A DNA stretch of 64,000 nt from Cepaea nemoralis (GCA_014155875.1 JACEFZ010011668.1:25001-89000), one strand, 5' to 3'. Positions 1-11,893 are shown, numbered from the stretch's first letter. The notes: generated by a model from the sequence alone, not told the origin. Numbers and translations: made by a program.

Positions 1-91
1 AGAACCGCTCCCAGTTCTCGCCCGCTACGAGACTGAGTGATAAACTGGATTACGGAGAAAGTGGTGTAACCCCTCGGCCAGAGAGACCGGC
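1..91 (-). mobile_element. SINE1 copy, cut by window edge
   Basis: This is the 5' head of a tRNA-derived SINE on the minus strand, truncated by the window start. It shares the block around 'ttacggagaaagt' and the terminal 'accggc' with the complete copies at 100-355 and 27447-27691. Only the tRNA-like part is present here. Confidence 0.7.
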
Positions 92-99
92 AAAATACT

Positions 100-355
100 A
101 TTTTATTTTATTTTTTATTTTTTGCATATCCTTTACAGGACATCGCTGTCAACACCAGCATCTTTCAGCTGTATGTTGATTTCATGGCAAGATTACGCTC
201 AGTAGTTTGCCATTGCTTTCTGAGCGGCCGGCTAACATACCCCGTAAGTTACCGATGCGATTCGAACCACTGCTGATTCTCACCGTCATCACGTCACCGA
301 CGAGAGTATACGAGATTACGGAGAAAAGTCATAACCTCTAAGCCACGAAGCCGGC
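100..355 (-). mobile_element. SINE1, tRNA-derived, with 8-bp target duplication
   Basis: A tRNA-derived SINE on the minus strand. An A box (TGGCTTAGAGG) and a B box (GGTTCGAA-like) lie about 60 bp apart in the head, as in a Pol III internal promoter. The body contains 'ggcaagattacgctcagtag' on the plus strand and the 3' part ends 'gtcctgtaaaggatatgc' (minus strand) followed by an A-rich AAAAT-type tail at 100-125. 'aaaatact' at 92-99 and 356-363 is the likely target-site duplication. It sits immediately beside the head of an earlier SINE1 at 1-91. Confidence 0.85.
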
Positions 356-363
356 AAAATACT

Positions 364-1100
364 GGTTAGGAATATGAAATTATAAATACTAGATTAAAAG
401 AATCACATAATAAATACTCAGTAGGCATACTATCATCAAACATTTGGTCAGAAACTGAAGCATTATAAATATTAAATACACAGAATATCATCGTGGGTAC
501 TGACTGGTGAGACAGGCTTTGATTATGCTAGTCCGAAGGAACATCGAACCAACGAACGAACGAACGAACAAACAAACTTTATTTCCAACGTGTTAAGAAT
601 TGGGCACGCAGGACCGTCTGACATTCTGCCCTTCTTCTCTCTTCCTCTCATACGTTATTTAATTCAACAACACTTATGAAGCTAATCTTAGACAACAACA
701 GAACAATATGCATTAAAACGCATGGACAATAATCAATGATACATGACTCACTAAGGCAATTTTTGACATGGTCATTAAAAATACCTAGGAAGGTGTCATA
801 CATACGGGAATGTTTAATAGCTAGTTGTCGTTAGAGATAATTTTCATTCATTTTTGTGTTTGTTTTAGGAGGGCCTGTATTCTGTACTAAGATAGTGAGT
901 GTTCAAACAGGTTGCGACTGTGATTAGTGATGTCTTTGATTTCTTGTGGAAGCTTGTTTTATATAAGTCTATCCTAGGTTTAGGGATATGAAGTATGTTT
1001 AGTTGTCCGCTATGTCTTGCCTTATACTTAAACAATGGCCAAAGGTAGCTTGGAGCATTTTGAAATAGGATTGTGTGAATTAGTTTGTTCTTATTAACAT
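364..1100. other. AT-rich sequence without recognisable gene
   Basis: I see no convincing coding frame. A short (aacg)n tract lies at about 545-575, possibly the tail of an unrecognised retroelement. Confidence 0.4.
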
Positions 1101-1104
1101 AAGC

Positions 1105-1400
1105 ATTAGCTATAAATAATACTATTATTAAAGTTGAGAGTTTATTAAAGTTGTTGAAAAGAATATCATATAATAATTGTTAGGAAGAATTATATTCAGC
1201 TTCTGGTTTGCAAAGATATCATACATATTTGTTATAATACTTGTTTGAAGCTAGAAATAATACTATGATTAAAGCTGAAAGTTTATTGAAGTTGATGAAA
1301 ATGAATATCATATTTAATAATTGTTAGGAAGAATATCATTCAGTTTCTGGTTTGCAAAAAATACCATAAATCTATTTTAGAACACTTGTTTGAAATAATC
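1105..1400. repeat. Imperfect tandem duplication, ~142 bp, two copies
   Basis: Two diverged copies sharing 'aataattgttaggaagaat' and 'tctggtttgcaaa', offset by about 142 bp. AT-rich and non-coding. Confidence 0.6.
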
Positions 1401-1419
1401 GTATGATAAATACCGTTGG

Positions 1420-1715
1420 AGGTTATCATGGCCGAATGGATCAGAGCGCCGTCTCTTAATCTACTGGTGTACTGATGCCGAGGTAGGGGGTTAAACACCT
1501 CCATCGGTCAGTTGGACTGAAATGTTGACTTCAAGTTCTTGACTTGAAGGCATAAATTACAAGTACTTCTGAAGTCGGAGTGGGTTCGCCTGATGGTGAG
1601 GGACACTGGTAATAGGGAAAGCTAATTCACAGGCAAAAACCAGCCCAGTGCTCTAGAAGGAGTAGCACGTATATCAACAACACTTGAGTTCAAAGCGAGC
1701 GAATGAAACAACACA
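1420..1715 (+). mobile_element. SINE4, tRNA-Leu/Ser-like head
   Basis: The head 'atggccgaatggatcagagc' is an A box set in a class II (Leu/Ser-type) D arm, followed by a long variable-arm-like stretch and a degenerate B box near 1490. The body 'cggagtgggttcgcctgatg' and 'gacactggtaatagg' recurs inverted at 19372-19640 and in part at 23190-23312, which makes it a dispersed family. Confidence 0.65.
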
Positions 1716-1719
1716 AATC

Positions 1720-2225
1720 ATGAATAACATTATGAATACTATCTAGATGGGATGATATTTGGAAATACTGATTAGAAAGAATAACATTATGAATACTATC
1801 TAGATGGGATGATATTTGGAAATACTGATTAGAAAGAATAACATTATAAATACTGTCCAAGCAGAATGGTATTACAAAACATAAACCCGTTTGGAAAGAA
1901 TAACATTATGAATAATGTCAAAACAGATTTATATTACAAATCAAAATCCCGTTTTGGAAAGAATAACATTATGAATACTGGCTATATGGTTTGTTGTTAT
2001 AAAATATTGATTAGAGAGAATAATATTATGAATACTGTCAACACAAAATGATATTACACAACATAAACCGATTTGAAATTAACATTATAAATACTGGCTA
2101 GATGATTTGATATTACAAAATATTGATTAGAAAGAATAACATTATTAATACTGTCAAAACAGAATGATATTACAAAGCATTAACCGGTTTGGAAAGAATA
2201 ACATTATGAATACTGACTAGACAGA
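1720..2225. repeat. 57-bp minisatellite
   Basis: About nine diverged units built on 'agaataacattatgaatact' followed by a variable 'ctagatgg.atgatatt' half. The spacing of 'gattagaaag' (1770, 1827) gives 57 bp. Confidence 0.75.
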
Positions 2226-2269
2226 ATATATAAAACATACACGTACTCAAGCCACGTCACAAACCGGAA

Positions 2270-2490
2270 ATGCGACTTGGGGGATAGTGAAATAACTCCC
2301 TGTCATACCGAATAGAAGCTTCGAAATCAACTGCAGGGATATCTGGAAAAAGACAGCTTTGCGTTGATGTCGATGGTATGAGGGGTTGAGAAAGCAATGC
2401 TACGGAAATAATATTGCCTATGAAATCAGAAACAGCGAATAAATGCTTGTGTTGACTGCAACATCATGTAAAGAACATGTAAATAACTTT
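2270..2490 (+). mobile_element. Degenerate SINE1
   Basis: An old SINE1-like copy. The tail 'tgcttgtgttgactgcaac' plus 'catgtaaagaacatgtaa' matches the 3' portion of SINE1, and 'gagaaagcaatgctacgg' matches its mid part. The promoter boxes are unrecognisable. Confidence 0.45.
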
Positions 2491-2640
2491 AACATATAAG
2501 GAATGATCAACTTAGCAAACGCATGGCTAGATCGTACATTTAAGTCATGATCAAATTAGCAAGCACATATATACATCGTAAATATAAGCAATGATCAACT
2601 TAGCGAGCGAATATACATAAGTAATTATCTACTTACCATA
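2490..2640. repeat. Short tandem repeat, ~55-60 bp, three units
   Basis: Three units carrying 'atgatcaacttagc' or a close variant, at about 2503, 2549 and 2592. Confidence 0.55.
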
Positions 2641-3035
2641 TAATAATCAGACCTCTATTTCGTGGCTTGAACCATCTTATAAAACACTTCCCCCAACACA
2701 TGTAACCTCTTTAGATATGTCTGCCCGACCAGCAATGCCCATCAGCTTGTGAAGCCGTGTTGTCTTTTGTAAGTGTAAGGTAGCAACATCGATTTTATCA
2801 CTTGGGTGATCGACAACTCCCCAAAGGTGTCTCCGCTCCTCCTAGCGGTTTAGCCAACTTTATGGCTCCCACCTTCACACGTGACAGTCTTTTTTTTTTT
2901 TTATTTGAGAAAGAGGGTTGTGGTAGCGTATATGGTTAATAATATGTCTATTGTCTTCTGTCTGCAAATATTTTATTATATTAAGTACACGACATCATGG
3001 ATGACTGCACTACACACATTGATTCCTTTATAGCG
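2641..3035. other. Unassigned spacer
   Basis: No gene seen. A T-run lies at 2890-2902. The block 2690-2880 is less AT-rich than its surroundings and could be an unrecognised short element. Confidence 0.3.
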
Positions 3036-3039
3036 TGTA

Positions 3040-4095
3040 CTGTTTGTCAATGTATACCATCCTTTTCACCTTGTGTGAATTATTAACAGTGTATATCTTC
3101 CTGCACAGATTCTCTGTTGTGCACTTTGCCACAATGTATATCTTCCTGCACAGATTCTCTGTTGTGCACTTTGCGACAATGTATATCTTCCTCAGTAGCC
3201 TGATTGATTTACTATTTGGCAATGTATATCTTTGTCAATAGTCTATTTTTTTTACTATTTCAGAATGTATGTCTTCCTTAATAGTCTCATGTATTTACTA
3301 TTTTGCAATGTATATCTACCACAATAGTCTTATTTATTTACTATTTGGCAATGCATATCTTCCTCAATAGATTTATTGATTTACTATTTGGCAATCTATA
3401 TCTTCATTACCTTATTGAATGATTATCTGACATTATATCTTTTTAATCGCTTGATTGATGTACTGTTTAGCACTGTATATCTTCCTCGATAGTCTTATTC
3501 TATTACCATTTGGCTATGTATATCTTTTTAATAGATTGATTGATTTACTGTTTAACATTGTATATTTTCCACTTCAGGTCGTTTTATTTACTATTTATCG
3601 ATGCATATCTCACTCTACAAATTGTGTGATTTACAATTCGTAGATGTATGTGTTCCTCTACAGTTTGTGTGGTTTACTATTCATGGATGTGCGTCTCCAT
3701 CTACAGTTTGTGTGGTTTGTGTTTTCATGGATGTGTCTTTATCTACAGTTTATGTGATTTGCTATTCGTGAATGTGTGTCTTCCTTTACAGTTTGTGTGA
3801 TTTGCTATTCGGGGATGTGTGCCTTCATCTACAGTTTGTGTGATTTACCATTCGTGGATGTGTCTTTATCTACAGTTTGTGTGATTTATTATTCGTAGAT
3901 GTGTGTCTCTATCTACAGTTTGTGTGATTTACCATTCGTGGATGTGTGTCTTCATCTACAGTTTGTGTGATTTACTATTCGTGGATATGTGTCTTTTATC
4001 TACAGATTATGTGATTTACTATTCGTAGATGTGTGTCTTCATCTACAGTTTGTGTGATTTACTATTCGTGGATATGTGTCTTTCTCTACACCTAG
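3040..4095. repeat. 43-bp minisatellite, two unit variants
   Basis: About 24 tandem units of 43 bp. In the first half the unit is of the type 'gcaatgtatatcttcctcaa...gatttactattt'. From about 3590 it changes to 'tttgtgtgatttactattcg...tcttcatctacag' with the same length. Stray units of the family reappear at about 7405-7460. Confidence 0.85.
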
Positions 4096-4099
4096 TGAG

Positions 4100-4446
4100 A
4101 GGGGCTGTTGTCTAGTGACTAGACGCTTACTTGCCCAGTTGATCATTATCTTATATCTCATCTCGTTCCTCTTGTACCTTGGGGTGTCGAGGTGAAGCAT
4201 AAAAGTCGGGAGAGTGCCCGTTTATGGGCTTCATGTATCGAGATTCCAATGGACTCTATTGTTCCCTCTGTCCATCTTTTACGTAGTCGGCCTCTTCTTT
4301 TGGTCCCAATTGGACTGTACATCATTGCTTTTTTGCGGCCGAGTAGGTTGTCATATTGGTTCGAGGAGGATTTGTATAATGTACAACCGGTGGATTCAGT
4401 CTCATTTATGTACCAGGAAATGTCTTGGACAGTGACAGTAGAGTGA
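4100..4446. repeat. Dispersed repeat R5, copy 1
   Basis: The block at about 4165-4335 ('cctcttgtaccttggggtg', 'agagtgcccgtttatgggct', 'catcattgctt') is repeated at 36306-36485. The short frames here are not shared intact between copies, so I do not call a gene. The element class is unknown. Confidence 0.6.
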
Positions 4447-7037
4447 CATCGTACCTACAGTGTCAGCTTGACATTTCCCTCATCATTCCTAGAGTACCAG
4501 CGTGACATTCCACACATAACCCCTATAATACCAGCGTGGCATTCTCCACATGATCCCTACAGTGACAGCGTGACACTCCCCACATCATCACTAGAGTGCC
4601 ACCGTGACACTCCACACACCATTCTCAGAGTATCAGCCGTAAAATGTCCCACATCATCCCTAGAGTGCCAGCGTGACATTGTCCACATCATCCCTGGCGT
4701 GCCAGCGTGACATTCTCTACATCATCCATAGAGTGTCACCGTGAAACCCTCCACATCATCCCTAGAGTGCCAGCGTGACATTCCACACATCATCCCTAGA
4801 GTACCAATGTGAAATTAACCATTTCATCCATAGAGTGTCAACGTGACACTCCCCACACCATCCCCAGAGTACCAGCGTGACATTCCTCCACAGCATCCCT
4901 AAAGTACAGCGTGACATTCCCCCACATCATCCATAGAATGCCAGAGTGACTTTCTCCAAACCATCAATAGAGTACCGACGTGACATCCCTCACATAATCC
5001 CTAGAGTATCAGCGTGACATTCCCCACATCATTACTGGAGTACCAGAGTGAAAGTCCCCAAATCAACCCTGGAGTAATAGCATGAAATTCCCCACACCAT
5101 ACCTAGAGTACCAAGGTGACATTCCCCAAATCAACCCTAGAGTACCAGCGTGACATTCCCCACATCATTCCTAGAGTACCTGCGTGATATTCCCCATATC
5201 TTCCATATAGTGCCAGCGTGACATTCTCCACATCATCCTTAGAGTGCCAGCGTTACATTGCCCGCATCATCCCATAGTACCAGCGTGACATTCCTCACAT
5301 CATCCCATAGTACCAGCGTGACATTCTCCATATCATCCTTAGAGTGCCAGCGTTACATTGCCCGCATCATTCCATAGTACCAGCGTAACATTCCTCACAT
5401 CATCCCATAGTACCAGCGTGACATTCTCCACATCATCGCTAGAGTATCAGGGTGACATTCCCCAAATCAACCCTAGAGTACCAGCGTGACATTCCCCACG
5501 TCATTCCTAGAGTACCTGCGTGATATTTCCTATATCTTCCATATAGTTCCAGCGTGACATTCTCCACATCATCCCTATTGTACCAGCGTGACATTCACCA
5601 CACAATCCTAGAGTTTGAGCGTAACATCCCTTACATCATCCGCAGAATACCAGCGTGGCTTTCCCTACACAAACCACCGTGAAATTCTCCACATCATCGC
5701 TAGAGTGCCAGCGTGACATTCCCCATATCATCCATAGATTTACAGAATAACATTCCCCTCATCATCACTAGAGTTCCACCGTGACTCTCCCAACACCATC
5801 CCAGAGTACCAGCGTGACATTTTACACATTTTGTCTAGATTACCAGCGTGACATTCCCCACATCATCCATAGAGTACCAGCGTGGCTTTCCCTACACAAT
5901 CCCTAGAGTACCAGCGTGACATTCCCCACATCATCCCTAGAGTATAAGCGTGACATTCCCCACATCATCCCTAGAGTACCAGCGTGACACTCCCCATATC
6001 ATCCATAGAGTGCGGACGTGATACTACCCACACCATCCCTGGAGTAACAGCATGACATACCCCACATCATCGCTAGAGTACCGGCGGGACATTCCCTACA
6101 TCATCTATGGAGTACCAGCGTGAAATTCCCCATATCATCCATATAGTATCATCGTGACATTCCTCATATCACCTCTAGAGTACCAGTGTGACATTCCCCA
6201 TATCACCCCTAGAGTAATAGCGTGACATTCCGCATATCATCCATAGAGTGCCAGCGTGACATTCCCCACATCACATGTAGAGTACCAGCGTGACATTCCC
6301 CATATGACCCCTAGAGTAATATCGTGACATTCCGCATATCATCCATAGAGTGCCAGCGTGACATTCCCCACATCACCCCTAGAATGCCAGTGATACATTT
6401 CCCGCATCATCCCTACAGAACCAGAGTGACATTCCCCACATCATCCCTAGAGTACCAGGGTGACATTCCTCACATCATCGCTAGAGTACCAGAGTGACAT
6501 TCCCCACATCATCCCTAGAGTACCAGGGTGACATTCCCCACATCACCCCTAGAGTACCAGAGTGACATTCCCCATATCATTCCTAGAGTAAAAACGTGAA
6601 AATCCCCATATCATCCATAGAGTGCCAGCGTGACATTCCCCACATCACTGCTAGAGTGCCAGCGTTACATTTACCGCATCATCCCTACAGAACCAGAGTG
6701 ACATTCCCCACATCATCCCTAGAGTATCAGGGTGACATTCCTCACATCATCGCTAGAGCACCGTCGTCACATTCCCCACATCATCGGTAGAGTACCCGCG
6801 TGACATTCCATACATCATTCCTAGAGTATCAGCGTGACATTTTTCATATCATCCATAGAGTGCCTGCGTTTAATTCTCCACATCATCCGTAGAGTGCCAG
6901 CGGGAAATTCCCCACATCGTCCATAGTGTGCCAGCGTGACATTTCATACATCATCCTTAGAGTACCATCGTCACATTCCCCACATCATCGCTAGAGTACC
7001 ATCGTCACATTCCCCACATCATCGCTAGAGTGCCTAT
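4447..7037. repeat. 34-bp minisatellite, ~75 units
   Basis: A 2.6-kb array of the unit 'gtaccagcgtgacattcccc' + 'acatcatccctaga'. Individual units vary by substitution and small indels, and there are local duplications of several units (for example around 6180-6560). Frames read from it are artefacts. Confidence 0.92.
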
Positions 7038-7067
7038 TGATCTATGAAAATATGGGTCTAGCATTAT

Positions 7068-7320
7068 TAACCCGCCGGTCTCCCTGGTCTAGAGGTTACA
7101 CGACTTTCTCCGTAATCTCGTATACTCTTGTAAGTAACGTGACGTGCGCGAGAATTGGTAGCGGTTCTCTCCGCGTCGGTAACTTACGGGGGATGTGAAC
7201 CCGTCGCTCAGAAAGCAATGGCAAACTACTGAGCGTAATCTTGCCAAGAAATCAACAATCAGCTGAAAGATGCTGATGTTGACAGCGATGTCCTGTAAAG
7301 GATATGCGAACAACAACAAA
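7068..7320 (+). mobile_element. SINE1, near full length
   Basis: The head starts at 'gccggtctccctggtctaga' (A-box region), followed by 'ctccgtaatctcgtatactc', a weakened B box 'gcggttctctc', the body 'ggcaaactactgagcgtaat', the 3' part 'gtcctgtaaaggatatgcg', and an A-rich CAA tail. It lies just after the 34-bp array. I found no clear target duplication. Confidence 0.8.
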
Positions 7321-7404
7321 AATTAGTAGCCCAATGAGCTTTAATGTGTAGGACAGAGTCCTTTACTTACAGCTACAGCTAATGCGATTTACTACAGGCA
7401 TATG

Positions 7405-7460
7405 TGCTCTGCTGTACTGTAATGTGTATCTTTCTCTACGGATTATGTAATTCACCACAA
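7405..7460. repeat. Stray 43-bp-family unit
   Basis: 'aatgtgtatctttctctac' plus 'ttatgtaattcacca' match the 43-bp array at 3040-4095. This suggests the 34-bp array and SINE1 lie between pieces of one older array. Confidence 0.5.
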
Positions 7461-7485
7461 ACCATCGTAGTGAACATCATGAGAC

Positions 7486-7558
7486 ATAAAATCACAGTGG
7501 GTAAATCACAGTGGGTAAATCACAGTGGGTAAATCACAGTGGGTAAATCACAGAGGGT
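7486..7558. repeat. 14-bp tandem repeat, five units
   Basis: 'aaatcacagtgggt' repeated five times, the last unit diverged ('cagaggg'). Confidence 0.9.
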
Positions 7559-7681
7559 GTCTGCACTCCTAGGAAACATCGGAGGCTGTGTCCACATTGT
7601 TTCTGTGTGGTCTATGTCTGTGCGAGACAACCAACATCCGTGACATTATTGTACATCATTTGTATACGTGCATTTGGGGAT

Positions 7682-7739
<58 letters not shown>

Positions 7740-7773
7740 GCACACACGCACGCACACACACACACGCACACAC
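7682..7773. repeat. (CA)n microsatellite
   Basis: About 46 CA dinucleotides with interspersed CG near the 3' end (7736-7770). Confidence 0.97.
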
Positions 7774-7784
7774 TGTTACATACA

Positions 7785-9165
7785 AATTTACGAAGAAGTA
7801 AAACATGAAACACACAAAATTACAACAGTAGTAAAACATGAAACATACAAACTTACATAGTAGTAAAATATGAAACTAACACACTTGCACTGTAGTAAAA
7901 CATGAAACATAAAAACTTATACAACAGCAAACCATAAAGCACAAATTTACACCATAGTAAAACATGAGACATGCACATTTACACATTAGCAAAGCAAGAA
8001 AGAGACAAACTTTCACGGTAGCAAAACATGAAATACAAACCTACATAATAGTAAAACATGAAATATACAAACATACACAATATTAAATCATAGAACGTAC
8101 AAACTTATACAATAACACAACATAAAATATACAAACCTACACAGCAGTAAACCATTAAACATGCGAACTTATGCAGTAGTAAAACATGAAACATGCAAGC
8201 TTACACGGTAGTAAAACATGAATTATACAAACTTAAACAGTAGAAAAAAATGAAAAATACAAATTTATACAGTAGTTAAATATGAAACACACCGAATTAC
8301 ACAGTAGTAAAACTTTAAACATAAAACTTACACAGTAGCAAAGCATGACGCATACAAAATTACACAGTGGTAAAAGATGAAACATACAAACTTACATAGT
8401 AGTAAAACATGAATTAGCCGGTCTCCCTGACGAAGGTGTTAACGACTTTCTTCGTAATCCCGTATATCCGCGTGAGGATCATAGCTGCGTGAGATTCGGC
8501 AGCGGATCGCGTCGCGTTAGTTACTTACGGGGTATGTGAGCCGGTCATTCGGAAAGCGATGGCAAACTGCTGAGCGTAATCTTGTCAAGAACATCAACAA
8601 CAGCTGAAAATGTTTGTGTTGACTGCAACGTCCTGTAAGGGATATGCAACTTTAACAAAAAACAAAAAATGACATGAATTATACAAAGTTACACAATATC
8701 AAAATATGACACACAAACTTATAGAATAGTAAAATATGAAACAAGCAAACTTACATAATACTAAAACATGAAACATACAATCTTACACAGTCGTAATACA
8801 TGAAACATACAATCTTACACAGTCGTAAAACGTGAAACATACAATCTTACGCAGCGGTAAAACATGAAATATACAAACTAACACTATAGCAAAATATGAA
8901 ACACAAACTTACATAATAGTACAACATGAAACACAAACTTACACAGTAGTAAACCATGAATCATGCAGAGTTACACAGTAGCAAATCATGAAATATACAA
9001 ATTTACACAGTAGCAAAACATGAAACATACAAAATTACACAGCAGTACAACATGAAATATACAAATATTCATAGTAGCAAACAATGAAAAATATAAACTT
9101 ATACAGTAGCAGAACATGAAATATACAATCTTAGACAGTAGCTAAACATGAAATTTACAAATAAG
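7785..9165. repeat. 32-bp minisatellite interrupted by a SINE
   Basis: Roughly 35 units of 'agtaaaacatgaaacataca' + 'aacttacacagt', AT-rich and well diverged. A SINE1 copy (8417-8671) interrupts it, and the array resumes in phase afterwards. Confidence 0.9.
8417..8671 (+). mobile_element. SINE1 inside the 32-bp array, with target duplication
   Basis: The copy starts 'gccggtctccctgacg' and ends 'gtcctgtaagggatatgcaac' with an A-rich tail. 'acatgaatta' at 8407-8416 recurs at 8672-8681. This 10-bp target duplication lies within the array unit, so the insertion postdates array expansion. The A box is partly decayed. Confidence 0.85.
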
Positions 9166-9540
9166 AGCGGTTCATTAACAGGAAAAACACCGTTTACAGG
9201 TGGGACAATGAGCTCATAGCTGCTTTTTACACAAACGCGTCAAACACAGACACACAAACACAATGACTGATTATATCAAGGCAATATTAACATCAGGTGT
9301 TGAATCATAAACCGGCTTTATTGATAACCTGCAACTTGTGGTCACGCTGTGTATCCGTGTACTGCCGAATGCCATTGTTCGAACATCACTTCCAATATCT
9401 CTAGTGCATTTGTCTTACCCCCGTGTGGTGTCTCCATTTCACATCACAGATTAATTAAATGGATACGTCTCAGTTGAGTTGCAGATGTTCGCAGCAATGT
9501 CTTTAGGAGATCAACAACTAATCATATACACAAGCTGACA
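9166..9540. other. Spacer without recognisable feature
   Basis: I see no gene or repeat that I can name in this stretch. Confidence 0.3.
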
Positions 9541-9544
9541 GATG

Positions 9545-9908
9545 GGTGATCAGACAGACAGACACAAAGACACAGTGACACATGGATGAATAGATAGAAA
9601 GACAGACAGACAGATAGAGAGAGCTACAGATAGACAGGCAGAAGAGCAAATAGACAGACAGACTGACGAATAGACACATAAACATACTAAAAGCACGATA
9701 GCATGATACTTACGCACAGATAGTTAGATAGTTTTATTCTAGGCTCAATGGCTGATACATAGCTAGACAAACAGACAGACAGAAGGCCCGCCTGATAGAA
9801 AGACAGACAAACAGACAGACAGACCGACAGGCGTCTAGGTAGAAAGGAGGCCGCTGGACAGACAGACAGGCAGGCAAGCAGAGAGAGAAAGAGAGAGAGA
9901 GAGAGAGA
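9545..9908. repeat. (GACA/GATA)n-rich simple sequence
   Basis: Interrupted tetranucleotide repeats (gaca, gata), grading into (ga)n at 9880-9907. Confidence 0.85.
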
Positions 9909-9911
9909 ATG

Positions 9912-10441
9912 AGGGATGGATGAATGGATGGATGGATGGATGGATGGATGGATGGATGGGTGAGTGGGTGGATGGATGGATGGATTGGTGGGTGGGTGGG
10001 TGGATGGATGGATGGATGGATGAATGAATGTATGTATGGATGGATGGATGGATGGATGGGTGGGTGGGTGGATGGATGGATTGGTGGGTGGGTGGGTGGA
10101 TGGATGGATGGATGGATGCATGCATGCATGGATGCATGCATGCATGCATGGATGGATGGATGGATGGGTGGGTGGATGGATGGATGGATGGATGGATGGA
10201 TGGGTGGGTGGGTGGATGGATGGATGGATGGATGGGTGGGTGGATGGATGGATGGATGGATGGGTGGGTGGGTGGGAGGATGGAAGGATGGATGGATGGA
10301 TGGATGGGTGGGTGGGTGGGTGGGTGGGTGGGTGGGTGGAAGGATGGATGGATGGATGGGTGGGTGGGTGGGTGGATGGAAGGATGGATGGATGGATGGG
10401 TGGGTGGGTGGATGGATGGATGGATGGATGGATGGATGGAG
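9912..10441. repeat. (GGAT)n/(GGGT)n/(GCAT)n microsatellite
   Basis: About 530 bp of pure tetranucleotide blocks that switch register-preservingly between GGAT, GGGT and a GCAT patch at 10118-10150. Because 4 and 3 are co-prime, all frames stay open on both strands. The resulting low-complexity frames, including a 310-codon minus-strand one, are not genes. Confidence 0.95.
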
Positions 10442-10539
10442 GAAGAAAAGAAGAGAGAGCGGGAAGGGGGAAGCTTATGAACTTCATTATTACATTGTTG
10501 TAAAGTGGTGTTGACGTATGTGGTCTAGGGTTTGGTGAA

Positions 10540-10745
10540 ATCAGTTTTGCAATTCCCTGACACACCGGGTCGAGGTTCGAGATCAGCCGTAGACTATTTT
10601 GAAGTAGATTGCTTTGCATTTATTTCGAGGGGTGATCTGCAGACAGCAAAGTCAACATGCCAAGCGTTAAATTGCTGAGTAAATCACGAACTGTCAATAA
10701 ATGCTGGGGTTGACTGATTGCAAGGTTTTCTTACAGGACATGCAG
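10540..10745 (+). mobile_element. Degenerate SINE1
   Basis: It retains a B-box-like 'gaggttcgagatc', a mid part 'attgctgagtaaatcacgaac', and a 3' part 'ctggggttgactg' ... 'cttacaggacatgcagc', all corresponding in order to SINE1. It is heavily diverged. Confidence 0.5.
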
Positions 10746-10934
10746 CTAACTTCATCATCATCAAGCACAGTTGACTTCATGCCCCCTCCCCCCCCCCCCC
10801 TTTTTCAATCAGGTAGTCAATAAAAAGAAAACAATTGACCACACAGCGGCACTATCTACAATGATGCATCCATTTATGCAGTGGCGAAGTGGCTTCATGC
10901 ATCTTGGTAGTCTGGAGAAAAATCTACTTTAAGG

Positions 10935-11395
10935 GAACCCAGAGAGGCCCCTTGCCATGCCGATAATTGTGAGCGGTCATGTTTCGCCATCTCACGCGAT
11001 CGCCAGAGTCGTGAATCAGCTCAGTGTTCTTGTCTCGACCATAATATGCGGCCAAACCATCCAGGTATTTACTTCTCTGCCTTCCCCTTGTTCTCTTCCC
11101 CTCAATCTTGCTAGTTTGGTGACCAAGTTCCCCAATTTAGTTTTTATCATAACGTTTCTAACAAATTGTGACTGCCTACGTCTAATGTCTCTAATCAGTT
11201 TACGGTTTGCATTTGTTTCTTGTAGGACTTGGTCATTGGTTTTTCTGTCTGCCCATGGTATACTTTGCAGTTTCCCCAGAAACCACATTTCCACAGTCAT
11301 CTGATGTTTTTCAGCTTGTCTGCTCATTGCCTACACTTCACATACATACACAAGTAGAGGTTCTATGTAGCACTTCAAGACTCTATTTCTTTGAA
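10935..11395 (-). pseudogene. LINE A, 3' end of reverse-transcriptase ORF
   Basis: This is the C-terminal part of a non-LTR retrotransposon polyprotein on the minus strand. The 103-codon frame 11327-11016 reads through the conserved post-RT region: 'EMWFLGKLQSIPWADRKTND' followed by 'RKLIRDIRRRQSQF', then the basic tail with 'VNTWMVWPHI' (normally YLDGL). The 3' end at about 10950 carries the LINE A terminus ('catgccgataattg' on the plus strand). Better-preserved copies lie at 26467-27110 and 42051-42513 in the opposite orientation. The catalytic RT domain is missing, so this copy is 5' truncated and dead. Confidence 0.75.
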
Positions 11396-11398
11396 TAA

Positions 11399-11862
11399 CG
11401 AAGACACAAACCATATATAGTACGATTTATTGCCAGGCACATTTTGCTGCATCTCGTCAGGTACTTACTGCAGATGTCACACAACATAGAGTAAAATAAT
11501 TAGAATCATCGTTCAAGCTGAAATATATACATAGTCACACAGTAATATCAGTTGTTTACTATGGTAATTTTAAACTGACTATCATGTCTTTCTGTTTGCA
11601 CAGAATTGGCTTGAGCAGGTGGATCATTATCGCTTCAGCAAACTTTAACAAACGACTATTTTGTGTATGAAACAACACGCGAAAAGAGCTGTCCCTTTCA
11701 ATGACATGACCGGTTTCCAAGACAGGACGTGCAATTGACGACGCCGGAAGTTTATAATTATGGTGTGTCACACTTCCCATGATCCCATCGCTTGTGTGTA
11801 GTTTCTTGTCAACTCAGCTTGGTAGTGTCCAAAAGTTCTGGTGTGTAACTGCCTCTCTGTTC
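11399..11862 (-). mobile_element. Penelope-like element, inverted left arm
   Basis: On the minus strand this repeats the last part of the GIY-YIG ORF, the 3' untranslated region and the ribozyme-bearing terminus found on the plus strand at about 12110-12590. Shared blocks include 'gaggcagttacacacc', 'acttccggcgtcg' and 'gtttgttaaagtttgc'. An inverted truncated copy at one end is a known Penelope architecture. The two copies meet head to head at about 11862-11885. The copy is non-functional by itself. Confidence 0.7.
11421..11475 (-). ncRNA. Hammerhead-ribozyme-like motif, degenerate
   Basis: On the minus strand: 'agtac' + 'CTGACGA' + 'gatgcag', then CAAAA where the core needs GAAA, and later 'ATC' + 'gtact'. 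The order and spacing match the two plus-strand copies. The broken GAAA suggests this copy is inactive. Confidence 0.45.
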
Positions 11863-11893
11863 GGTCAATGTCGGTAGACTCGCTAAGCTCAAG

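Noticed and set aside
4447..7037. CRISPR-like regular repeats (34-bp unit)
   Set aside because: Units are directly contiguous with no unique spacers, in a eukaryotic retroelement-rich context. A minisatellite, not CRISPR.
7588..7860. 90-codon His/Thr-rich frame
   Set aside because: Runs through the (CA)n microsatellite.
9687..10619. 310-codon minus-strand frame (Pro/Ser/His-rich)
   Set aside because: It is read through a GGAT/GGGT tetranucleotide tract that keeps all frames open. There is no domain and no codon signal.
10850..10935. Possible tRNA-like 'gtggcgaagtggcttcatgc' block
   Set aside because: It resembles an A box, but no B box follows at a suitable distance.
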